This document shows positions 15,319-22,377 of a stretch of 22,531 nucleotides of DNA, in pieces. How positions within the stretch are numbered: position 1 is the stretch's first letter; each line of letters begins with the position of its first letter. A program made the position numbers and the translations under genes. Source of the stretch: Oscillospiraceae bacterium (GTDB taxonomy: Bacteria > Bacillota_A > Clostridia > Oscillospirales > Oscillospiraceae); assembly GCA_017539885.1 (NCBI GenBank), contig JAFYCC010000082.1:1-22531 (forward strand). The letters run 5' to 3'. The notes beneath the pieces were generated by a model that made no database searches, was not told the DNA's origin, and saw only the letters and a list, made by a program, of their open reading frames with translations.

Positions 15319-17562
15319 ATGGCACGAAAGAAAAAACAGGACGCCGAGGCAAAGCACGATCGCGGCAATCCCAATGTGCTCGGTCTGCGCGCCGAGGTAT
15401 TTGAACAGCCTATCACCGAGACGCTCGAGCAGAACTACATGCCCTACGCCATGAGCGTCATCGTTTCCCGCGCCATCCCGGAGATCGACGGCTTCAAGCC
15501 CAGCCACCGCAAACTCCTCTACACCATGTACCGCATGAACCTGCTCTCCGGCGCGCGCACGAAATCGGCCAACATCGTCGGACAGACGATGCGCCTCAAC
15601 CCCCACGGCGACGCCGCCATCTATGAAACGATGGTCCGTCTGTCCAAGGGCTATGAAGCGCTGCTGACCCCGTTCATCGACAGCAAGGGCAACTTCGGCA
15701 AGGTCTATTCCCGCGACATGGCCTACGCCGCCAGCCGCTATACCGAGGCCAAGCTCTCGCCCATCTGTGCCGAACTGTTCCGCGACATCTCCAGCGATAC
15801 CGTGGATTTCACGGACAACTACGACGGCAGCATGCAGGAACCAGTCCTTCTGCCGACCACTTTCCCGAACGTGCTGGTCAGTGCGAACATGGGCATCGCC
15901 GTCGGCATGGCTTCCAACATCTGCGGCTTCAACCTCACGGAAGTCTGCGAGACAGCCATCGCGCTCCTGCAGGATCCGGAGCACAATATTATGTCAACCT
16001 TACCCGCCCCGGATTTCCCCACCGGCGGCGAGCTGATCTACGATCAGGCAGAGATGGAGAGCATCTACCGCACGGGGCGCGGCAGTGTGAAGCTGCGCGC
16101 GAAATGGCGCTATATCAAGGAAGAGAACATCGTTGAGGTCTATGAGATCCCCTACTCCACCACGGCGGAAGCGATCATGGACAAGGCAGCGGAGCTCATC
16201 AAGGCCGGAAGACTGCGCGAGATCAGCGACATGCGCGACGAGACCGACCTCGGCGGTCTGAAGCTGGCCATCGACCTCAAGCGCGGCACCGATCCCAACC
16301 AGCTCATGCAGAAGCTCTTCCGTCTGACGCCCCTGCAGGACAGCTTCTCCTGCAACTTCAACATCCTCATTGCCGGCATGCCCCGCGTGATGGGCGTTGG
16401 CGAGATCCTGGAGGAGTGGACGGCCTGGCGCATGGAATGCGTCAAGCGCCGGGTGTACTACGACCTGAGCAAGAAGAAGGACAAGCTACATCTGCTCAAC
16501 GGTCTGAAAAAGATCCTGCTCGACATCGATCGCGCCATCAAGATCATCCGGGAGACGGAATCCGAGGCGGAGGTCGTGCCGAATCTGATGATCGGCTTCG
16601 GCATCGATGAGAAGCAGGCCGAGTACGTTGCAGAGATCCGTCTGCGCAATATCAACCGCGAATACATCCTCAAGCGCGTTGAGGAGACCTCCGCGCTGGA
16701 GTCCGAGATTGCGGATCTTGAACTGACGCTCGCCTCGAACCGCCGCATCAAGAAAATCATCATTGAAGAACTCAGGCAGGTCGTCAAGAAATATCCCGCA
16801 CCGCGCCGCACGGAGATCGTCTGGAGCGGCGAGGTGGAGGAATTTGTGGAGGACACGGCCGCGGAGGACTATCCGGTGACGCTCTTCCTCTCACGCGAGG
16901 GCTATCTGAAGAAGATCACGCCTCTGTCCCTGCGCATGAGCTCGGATCAGAAGTACAAAGAAGGCGACGGCCCGCTCTGGACGGCGGAGACCTCCAACCG
17001 GGCGGAACTGCTCGTCTTCACCGACCGGCAGCAGGTCTACAAGCTCCGGCTGAGCGAGCTCGCGGACACGAAGGCGAGCGTGCTGGGCGATTATCTGCCG
17101 ACAAAGCTCGGCTTCGACGACGGCGAAAGAGTCTTTGCCGCCGTGCTGCCAGGCGACTACACGCAGCATCTGCTGTTCGTTTTCGCCAACGGCAAGATCG
17201 CCCGCGTGGAGTCCTCCGCCTACGCCACGAAGACCAACCGCAAAAAGCTCACGGGAGCCTATTCGGACAAGAGCCCGCTCGTCGCGCTGCTCCCGCTCAC
17301 GGAGGAGACGGAACTGGCGATTTTCTCCTCCGACACCCGAACTCTGGTGTTCTCGTCGGCGCTGCTCGCCCCGAAGAGTTCCCGCAGCTCGCAGGGCGTG
17401 AACGTCATGAGCCTCAAGGGCAAGCACCGGGTGGAACAGGCGCTTCCGCTTTCTGCGACCCTGATCAAAAATGTTCCGCGCTACCGCGTGCGCAGCATCC
17501 CCGCCGCCGGGGCCCTGCTCAAGGAGGAGGATCGCGGGGAGGAACAGATGACGCTGGAATAA
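15319..17562 (+). CDS. Divergent type IIA DNA topoisomerase subunit A (GyrA/ParC-like)
   Basis: 747 residues. The breakage-reunion domain has NYMPYAMSVIVSRAIPEIDG near the N-terminus, a quinolone-region helix HGDAAIYETMVRL (96-108), and the catalytic tyrosine in ASRYTEAKL (Y141). A long coiled coil (about 390-495) follows. The C-terminal part holds several beta-pinwheel-like blades (for example VTLFLSREGYLKKI, LLFVFANGKIARV). No GyrA box (QRRGGxG) was found, so negative supercoiling activity is doubtful and ParC-like decatenation or relaxation is more likely. The position equal to E. coli Ser83 is Ala (A99) and that of Asp87 is Glu (E103). It partners the B subunit at 13000-14991. The ATG lies 3 nt after the small zinc-ribbon gene; CCCCGGAGG precedes it. 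Confidence 0.93.
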   Translation: MARKKKQDAEAKHDRGNPNVLGLRAEVFEQPITETLEQNYMPYAMSVIVSRAIPEIDGFKPSHRKLLYTMYRMNLLSGARTKSANIVGQTMRLNPHGDAAIYETMVRLSKGYEALLTPFIDSKGNFGKVYSRDMAYAASRYTEAKLSPICAELFRDISSDTVDFTDNYDGSMQEPVLLPTTFPNVLVSANMGIAVGMASNICGFNLTEVCETAIALLQDPEHNIMSTLPAPDFPTGGELIYDQAEMESIYRTGRGSVKLRAKWRYIKEENIVEVYEIPYSTTAEAIMDKAAELIKAGRLREISDMRDETDLGGLKLAIDLKRGTDPNQLMQKLFRLTPLQDSFSCNFNILIAGMPRVMGVGEILEEWTAWRMECVKRRVYYDLSKKKDKLHLLNGLKKILLDIDRAIKIIRETESEAEVVPNLMIGFGIDEKQAEYVAEIRLRNINREYILKRVEETSALESEIADLELTLASNRRIKKIIIEELRQVVKKYPAPRRTEIVWSGEVEEFVEDTAAEDYPVTLFLSREGYLKKITPLSLRMSSDQKYKEGDGPLWTAETSNRAELLVFTDRQQVYKLRLSELADTKASVLGDYLPTKLGFDDGERVFAAVLPGDYTQHLLFVFANGKIARVESSAYATKTNRKKLTGAYSDKSPLVALLPLTEETELAIFSSDTRTLVFSSALLAPKSSRSSQGVNVMSLKGKHRVEQALPLSATLIKNVPRYRVRSIPAAGALLKEEDRGEEQMTLE

Positions 17563-17577
17563 CGAGGAGGAAGAGGA

Positions 17578-18462
17578 ATGACACGGAAACTGACACCGGA
17601 ACAGCGCGACAGGGTCCTGATGCTGAACAAGGGACTGCGCATCGCTCTGGGCAGCTTCATCTACGCCATTGGGTTTCAGTTTTTTCTCTACCGCAACGCC
17701 ATCCCCACCGGCGGTGTGACGGGCATCGCCATGATCCTCAATTATATCACGAAGCTCCCGGTCGGCACGCTGGTATTCGTGATGAACGTGCCTCTCTTTC
17801 TGCTTGCCTGGCACTTCATCGGCTTCCGCTTCCTGCTCGGAAGCGCCGTCGGCATGGCGCTGAGCGCCGTCTTTGTCGATCTCTTTGCCCTGCTGCCTGT
17901 CAGTCTGACGGACGAGCCCATGCTCGCGGCCGTATTCGCGGGCGTCATCAAGGGCTTCGGTCTCGGTCTCGTGTATTCCACCGGTGCGACCACCGGCGGT
18001 ATCGACATCGCAGCCAAATTCCTTCGCCGGAAGTACCAGTACGTCAATTTCGGCACTATCATTCTGGTCATCGACGTCGTCATCATCTTCGCGTTCGCCG
18101 TGAGTTTCGGCCTGTACGACAGCGCGATGTACGGCATCATCTCCATGTTCCTGTGCTCGAAAGTGATCGACTTCGTGCTTTACGGCGCCGCTACCAGCAA
18201 AATGTGTTACATCATTTCGGACAAGAGCGCTGCCGTCAAGTCGGCGATCGTCAACGAACTCAAGCGTGGCGTCACCGTCATACACGGCGAGGGCGCATAC
18301 TCCGGCAAAGAGAAACAGATCCTTCTCTGTGTCGTCAAGCGCCAGCAGGTCATGGCGCTGCGAACCATCGTGCAGGCCAGCGATGAAAAAGCCTTTATGA
18401 TCTTCACCGACGCACGCGATGTCTACGGCGAGGGCTTCATGAACCTCTACTCGACGGAATAA
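17578..18462 (+). CDS. YitT family membrane protein, copy 1
   Basis: 294 residues. The N-terminal two thirds contain about five membrane helices with the family motifs RNAIPTGGVTGIAMI and STGATTGGIDIAAKFL (YitT_membrane, formerly DUF161). The C-terminal third is a soluble domain (DUF2179 type) with VTVIHGEGAYSG and KAFMIFTDARDVYGEGF. The role of YitT proteins is not settled; transport is often assumed. The ribosome site GAGGAGGAAGAGG lies just before the ATG. It starts 15 nt after the topoisomerase A gene with no terminator between, so it belongs to that operon. A paralogue follows directly. Confidence 0.92.
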   Translation: MTRKLTPEQRDRVLMLNKGLRIALGSFIYAIGFQFFLYRNAIPTGGVTGIAMILNYITKLPVGTLVFVMNVPLFLLAWHFIGFRFLLGSAVGMALSAVFVDLFALLPVSLTDEPMLAAVFAGVIKGFGLGLVYSTGATTGGIDIAAKFLRRKYQYVNFGTIILVIDVVIIFAFAVSFGLYDSAMYGIISMFLCSKVIDFVLYGAATSKMCYIISDKSAAVKSAIVNELKRGVTVIHGEGAYSGKEKQILLCVVKRQQVMALRTIVQASDEKAFMIFTDARDVYGEGFMNLYSTE

Positions 18463-18518
18463 CGGCTCTGCGTACGTCCCCGTCTCTCCATCTTTTGAAA
18501 GGAAGTATCGTTTGCGAT

Positions 18519-19388
18519 ATGACTCTCCGTCTCAGGAACGCCAAAGACCTGGGCAAGCTGCTCCGCATCATCGCCGGCAGCTTCCTCTACGCACTCGGTT
18601 TTCAGTTCTTTCTCTACCATAATGCCATCCCGACCGGCGGCGTCACGGGTCTAGCCATGATCATCAACTATCTCACGCGCATCCCCGTGGGCGTGCTCAT
18701 CATCGTGATAAACGTTCCCATCTTCCTTGTTGCCTGGCACGTGCTCGGCGGACGCTACATTCTCGGTTCGCTCATCGGCATGGTGCTCAGTTCCGTTTTC
18801 GTCGATCTGCTGGCCATGACGCCGATCAACGTCACGCGGGAGCCGCTGCTGGCCTGCGTCTTCGCGGGCGTCATCGAGGGCTTCGGCCTGGGCATCGTAT
18901 ACTCCACCGGCGCGACCACCGGCGGTGTGGACAACATCGCCAAACTGCTGCGCCGCCGTTATCAGCACATCAATCTGAGCACCCTGATCCTTATGTTCGA
19001 CGTTTGCATCGTCATCGTCTTCGCCATCGTCTTCAAGAAGCCCGACAGCGCGATGTACGGCATCATCTCCATGTTCCTCGTCTCCAAATCCGTTGACTTC
19101 GTGCTCTACGGCGCGGTAACGAGCAAACTCTGCTACATCATCTCGGACGAGAGCGAACGCGTGAAGACCGCGATCGTCAGTCAGCTCAACCGCGGCGTCA
19201 CCGTCATCCATGGAGAGGGCGCATACTCCGGTCTGCCCAAGCAGGTACTCATGTGCGTGGTGAAGCGCCAGCAGGTCATGGCGCTGCGCACCATCGTGCA
19301 GGCAAGCGATGAAAAGGCCTTCATGATCTTCACTGATGCCCGAGACGTCTACGGCGAGGGCTTCATGAACCTCTATTCGACGGATTGA
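18519..19388 (+). CDS. YitT family membrane protein, copy 2
   Basis: 289 residues with the same layout as copy 1: HNAIPTGGVTGLAMI and STGATTGGVDNIAKLL in the membrane part, DUF2179-type domain at the end. Differences are spread through the helices, but the last 43 residues before the final acidic residue are identical between the copies, and the DNA there differs at only scattered third positions. This is a tandem duplication, perhaps kept alike at the 3' end by gene conversion or strong selection. The ATG at 18519 was preferred; the TTG at 18495 would overlap the AAAGGAAG ribosome site, although the spacing from that site to the ATG (about 13 nt) is long. 56 nt separate it from copy 1. Confidence 0.9.
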   Translation: MTLRLRNAKDLGKLLRIIAGSFLYALGFQFFLYHNAIPTGGVTGLAMIINYLTRIPVGVLIIVINVPIFLVAWHVLGGRYILGSLIGMVLSSVFVDLLAMTPINVTREPLLACVFAGVIEGFGLGIVYSTGATTGGVDNIAKLLRRRYQHINLSTLILMFDVCIVIVFAIVFKKPDSAMYGIISMFLVSKSVDFVLYGAVTSKLCYIISDESERVKTAIVSQLNRGVTVIHGEGAYSGLPKQVLMCVVKRQQVMALRTIVQASDEKAFMIFTDARDVYGEGFMNLYSTD

Positions 19389-19423
19389 GCGCATTCGACA
19401 CGAAACCGCTTCGCCGGATACCG

Positions 19424-19438
19424 GTTCCTCGGAGGAAC
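19424..19438 (+). promoter_or_regulatory. Palindrome covering the ribosome site of the lipoprotein gene
   Basis: GTTCCTC-G-GAGGAAC is a perfect 7-bp inverted repeat with a single central base, and its right arm is the GGAGG ribosome site 7 nt before the ATG at 19443. In RNA it could form a 5-bp hairpin that partly hides the site. It may be chance. Confidence 0.35.
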
Positions 19439-19442
19439 AGAT

Positions 19443-20762
19443 ATGCGCAGCATCATCAAAAAGTTCATCCCGTTTCTGCTTGCCGCGGCGCTCTTCCTGA
19501 CGGCGGGCGGCTGTGCGTCCATTCTCGAAGGTGAATACCACGCCGCGCAGCGCTACGTCGATGAGCTGCCCGTGCGCGAGGGCAGCGAGGTCATCGTTCC
19601 CAGCTATACGGCGCTCAAGGCCGCGATCCTCTCTCTTGTGGAGAACGGTCAGGGCGAGGGCACGGTCAGCTTCACCGGTTACAGCGGCGATCCCGGCGAG
19701 GATCTCCCCCGCGCCTGCGCAGAGCTCAAGAGCGACAACGCTCTGTGTGCCTATGCAGTAGACTACTTCTCCTACGATGTGAGCCGGATCGTCTCTTTCT
19801 ATGAGGCGCGCATCTTCGTCAATTTCCGGCGCACTGCCGAAGAGATCGCCGGCATTCGAAACATCGGCGCTGTATCCCGTCTGCGGGACTCCCTGTTTGC
19901 GGCCATGCAGAATGAGGACGAAAGCCTCGTCGTGCAGGCGGTAGGGCCGGAACTGAGCACCGCCGAGGTGCAGAATATGGCGCAGGAATTCTACTATGAT
20001 GCTCCGCTCGACTGCCTGCAGCTGCCCTACGTCAGTCTGCGTGTCTATCCCGGCACCGGCATCTACCGCATCTATGAAATCGGCATCAACTACGGCAGCG
20101 ACGAGAGCTCCCGCGCGGTGCTCTCAGAGCAGCTCAACGATGCTGCTCTCGCGATCTGTGCCGAGATCCGCGAGGAAAACGAGGCTGTTGAGGGCGACAG
20201 GACTGCGCTTGCCGAGCTCGCGGCGCAGCGGCTGGCCGAGCACAGCGCGTTGTCCAGCAGCGCCAGCGGCTACGGGCTGACCGCCTACGGCGCGCTGGTA
20301 GGCTCACTTGCCTCTGACGAGGGGCTTGCCATGGCCTACAAGGCGATGTGCGACCTGCTGGGTCTGGACTGCATCGTCATTGCAGGACGGATGGACAAAG
20401 CGCCGCATGTCTGGAACATGGTTCGCCCCGGCGAGGAGGAGGACGCGCGTTACTTCCACGTTGACGTCTCCCGCCTGCAGGCTGACTCGGAAACCGGCGA
20501 GACACGTGCTTTGCGCGGGGAGAGCGAGATGTGGGGCAGCTACTGGTGGGACATCGACCTGTATCCCTTCTACGGCGAGACCGTAAGTGTCTTCGGTCCG
20601 TCGCCGGAGGTAACTGACGGGAATGAGGAGACGCAGCCGCAGGACGAGTCGCCCGACTCGGACGGAACGGACGAAACGGGCGAAACCGATGATACGGATT
20701 CGGATACAGATCCGGAACAGGATGCGCAGCAGCAGGCCGGGGACGATGAGACGGGTACTTGA
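19443..20762 (+). CDS. Secreted lipoprotein-like protein with a transglutaminase-like domain lacking the catalytic Cys
   Basis: 439 residues. A basic start (RSIIKK) plus hydrophobic helix leads to LTAGGCAS, a relaxed lipobox with C24, so it is probably lipid-anchored outside the membrane. A long helical or mixed region follows (30-275). At 281-342 lies a transglutaminase-like core: AYGALVGSLASDEGLAMAYK, the GLDCIVIAG strand, HVWN (H322) and FHVDVS (D341). The His and Asp of the triad are present, but the usual AVCEGYA block reads LASDEGLA, so the catalytic Cys position appears to be Asp (D292). A substrate-binding rather than catalytic role is therefore likely. The tail (about 390-439) is an acidic Asp/Glu/Thr-rich low-complexity stretch. 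GGAGG lies 7 nt before the ATG. Last protein gene of the operon. Confidence 0.82.
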   Translation: MRSIIKKFIPFLLAAALFLTAGGCASILEGEYHAAQRYVDELPVREGSEVIVPSYTALKAAILSLVENGQGEGTVSFTGYSGDPGEDLPRACAELKSDNALCAYAVDYFSYDVSRIVSFYEARIFVNFRRTAEEIAGIRNIGAVSRLRDSLFAAMQNEDESLVVQAVGPELSTAEVQNMAQEFYYDAPLDCLQLPYVSLRVYPGTGIYRIYEIGINYGSDESSRAVLSEQLNDAALAICAEIREENEAVEGDRTALAELAAQRLAEHSALSSSASGYGLTAYGALVGSLASDEGLAMAYKAMCDLLGLDCIVIAGRMDKAPHVWNMVRPGEEEDARYFHVDVSRLQADSETGETRALRGESEMWGSYWWDIDLYPFYGETVSVFGPSPEVTDGNEETQPQDESPDSDGTDETGETDDTDSDTDPEQDAQQQAGDDETGT

Positions 20763-20787
20763 AATCGTCTCCGTCATGGTGTATACT
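20759..20787 (+). promoter_or_regulatory. Promoter of the tRNA-Leu gene
   Basis: A TTGAAA -35 (20759-20764) overlaps the lipoprotein stop codon; a 17-nt spacer and a TATACT -10 (20782-20787) follow. Transcription would start near 20794, about 7 nt before the mature tRNA. Confidence 0.85.
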
Positions 20788-20800
20788 TTTCGCGACAAAC

Positions 20801-20884
20801 GCCGGTGTGATGGAATTGGTAGACGTGCTTGACTCAAAATCAAGTGCCTTTGGCGTGCCGGTTCGAGTCCGGCCACCGGCACCA
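20801..20884 (+). tRNA. tRNA-Leu (anticodon CAA)
   Basis: The acceptor stem GCCGGTG (20801-20807) pairs with CACCGGC (20874-20880), followed by discriminator A and an encoded CCA. The anticodon stem-loop CTTGA-CTCAAAA-TCAAG gives anticodon CAA, reading UUG. There is a long variable arm as in class II tRNAs and a normal T arm (CCGG-TTCGAGT-CCGG). The tRNA can be made from its own promoter and by read-through from the operon, since no terminator precedes it. Confidence 0.97.
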
Positions 20885-20889
20885 GATCT

Positions 20890-20936
20890 GAAACAGTAGA
20901 TTGATACAATGTGTCGATCTGCTGTTTCGTTTTTTT
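20890..20936 (+). terminator. Rho-independent terminator after tRNA-Leu
   Basis: A 17-bp stem with a few G-T pairs (20890-20906 with 20912-20928), a 5-nt loop, then G and TTTTTTT. It begins 6 nt after the CCA and also ends the long topoisomerase-lipoprotein operon. Confidence 0.95.
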
Positions 20937-20954
20937 ATGTCCGGAAAGGCTTGA

Positions 20955-21116
20955 CGCGGCGGCACTTCTGAAGCATGGATGGTTGTTCTTCATGAAATGA
21001 TCCATTTTCTCTATCCGCATCACAATAAAGACTTCTATGATCTCTTAACAATTCATATGCCAGACTGGAAAGAGCGGAAAAAGCAGTTGGATTATGAGTT
21101 TGTGCTCGGAATGTAA
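20955..21116 (+). pseudogene. C-terminal remnant of a YgjP/M48-like metallopeptidase
   Basis: An open stretch of about 53 codons ends at TAA 21114-21116. It contains VVLHEMIHFLYPHHNKDFYD, then MPDWKERKKQLDYEFVLGM. HExxH followed by a second His pair and the MPDWKERKK block is the C-terminal part of YgjP-like (DUF45) zinc metallopeptidases. The N-terminal two thirds are absent: a stop (20952-20954) and then the tRNA terminator lie immediately upstream. An ATG at 20979 would give 45 residues, but no ribosome site is seen. It is clearly AT-richer than the operon upstream. Best read as the stump left by a deletion or integration at the tRNA end. Confidence 0.72.
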
Positions 21117-21193
21117 CACACAGTATATCGGTTCTCTTTTTATGCTCATCATGCACTCGTGTTTGTTTCATATGCAGGTATGTGAGAATGATG

Positions 21194-21231
21194 CGGGAGT
21201 GAGATTAATTCAATCAAATGGAATACTCCCG
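21194..21231. repeat. Upstream half-site pair CGGGAGT/ACTCCCG near the Fic promoter
   Basis: CGGGAGT (21194-21200) and ACTCCCG (21225-21231) form a 7-bp inverted pair with a 24-bp gap. They share the CGGGAG core with the palindrome at 21241-21275, giving four copies of the core within about 80 bp. Possible auxiliary operator. Confidence 0.55.
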
Positions 21232-21235
21232 ACGC

Positions 21236-21275
21236 TTGACTTTTCTCCCGAAATTGTCTATAATTCGGGAGAAAA
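21236..21275 (+). promoter_or_regulatory. Promoter plus 12-bp palindromic operator of the Fic gene
   Basis: A TTGACT -35 (21236-21241), a 17-nt spacer and a perfect TATAAT -10 (21259-21264). A perfect inverted repeat TTTTCTCCCGAA (21241-21252) / TTCGGGAGAAAA (21264-21275) with an 11-bp gap spans the spacer and the -10, so a bound dimer would block polymerase. A T-run after the right arm (21276-21281) means the transcript of any upstream promoter could also terminate here. Within the 411-bp stretch between the tRNA and fic, this, the terminator and the peptidase remnant are all that was recognised. Confidence 0.82.
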
Positions 21276-21295
21276 TTTTTTCAGCGGGTGATAAC

Positions 21296-22348
21296 ATGCG
21301 TTCCTTTGATTATTCCAAATTAAGAACCAAAACATGGGATACCGAGATCCTGGGATATGTCGCGCAGATCCATGAGTATAAAGGTCGGCAAGAGCTTTTC
21401 CTCAAACGCCAGCCGGAGGATCTTGAGCGGCTGGTAGAGATCGCAAAGATCCAGAGTACGGAAGCTTCCAATGAGATCGAGGGTATCCGCACGACCAACA
21501 CACGGCTCAAGCAGCTCTGCGCGGAAAAAACCACGCCCCGCAACCGTGATGAGCGGGAGATTGCCGGATACCGGGACGTGCTGAACACGATCCACGAGAA
21601 TTACGAGTATATTCCCCTGCGTCCGGGATACATTCTGCAGCTCCACCGGGATCTGTTCAAGTATTCCGAGCGCGGGATCGGCGGCTCCTTCAAGAATACG
21701 CAGAACTATATCAGCGCGACAGATGCGGCGGGTCATAGCTTTGTTCTGTTTACGCCGCTGGCCCCCTATGAAACGCCTCCTGCCATCGACGCGATCTGTG
21801 AGAGCTTCAACCGCGTGGCGGATACACAGGAGATCGATCCGCTGATCCTGATACCGGTGTTCATCCACGATTTTCTCTGCATACATCCCTTCAACGACGG
21901 AAACGGCCGCATGAGCCGGCTCCTGACCACCCTCTTGTTGTATCGCTGCGGATATCCGATCGGGCGCTATATCTCCCTTGAAAGCAAGATCGCCCGTACG
22001 AAGGATGCATACTACGATGCCCTGGAGCTGAGCCAAACGGGATGGCATGAGGAGCAGGATGATCCTACGCCTTTCATCAAGTATCTGCTTTCCACGATTC
22101 TCGCGGCATACCGCGACTTTGAGGAGCGGGTAGACCTGGTCGGAGAGAAGCTGCCCGCAATCGAGACCGTGCGCCGTGCGATCAATGGGCGGATCGGAAA
22201 GTTTACCAAGGCGGAGATCCAGGCACTGTGCCCCGGTCTGGGCAAGACGTCAGTGGAAAGCTCTATCAAAAAGCTTGTTGACGACGGCGTTTTGATCAAG
22301 CACGGGGTCGGGCGGAGCACATTCTATACACGGCAAGACGCGGAATAG
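21296..22348 (+). CDS. Fic domain protein with C-terminal winged helix
   Basis: 350 residues. The N-terminal helical region has SNEIEG (58-63), fitting the inhibitory-helix pattern [S/T]xxxE[G/N]. The Fic core has HPFNDGNGRMSR (197-208), an intact HPFx[D/E]GNGRxxR motif, so AMP transfer (AMPylation) to a hydroxyl of a target protein is expected, kept in check by the inhibitory Glu (E62). The C-terminus (about 295-345) is a winged-helix segment (TKAEIQALCPGLGKTSVESS, then GVLIKHGVGRSTFY). Such Fic-wHTH proteins are common in Firmicutes, and the operator at the promoter suggests self-regulation (inference). The ATG at 21296 was chosen because the frame upstream runs through the promoter; its ribosome site (GCGGGTGAT) is weak. 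Sits in the accessory segment. Confidence 0.93.
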   Translation: MRSFDYSKLRTKTWDTEILGYVAQIHEYKGRQELFLKRQPEDLERLVEIAKIQSTEASNEIEGIRTTNTRLKQLCAEKTTPRNRDEREIAGYRDVLNTIHENYEYIPLRPGYILQLHRDLFKYSERGIGGSFKNTQNYISATDAAGHSFVLFTPLAPYETPPAIDAICESFNRVADTQEIDPLILIPVFIHDFLCIHPFNDGNGRMSRLLTTLLLYRCGYPIGRYISLESKIARTKDAYYDALELSQTGWHEEQDDPTPFIKYLLSTILAAYRDFEERVDLVGEKLPAIETVRRAINGRIGKFTKAEIQALCPGLGKTSVESSIKKLVDDGVLIKHGVGRSTFYTRQDAE

Positions 22349-22377
22349 GTCACAGCAGGCCTGTGCACTATGTGAGA

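Noticed and set aside
20890..20928. Attachment-site or operator palindrome after the tRNA
   Set aside because: The 17-bp stem followed by seven T bases is fully explained as an intrinsic terminator.
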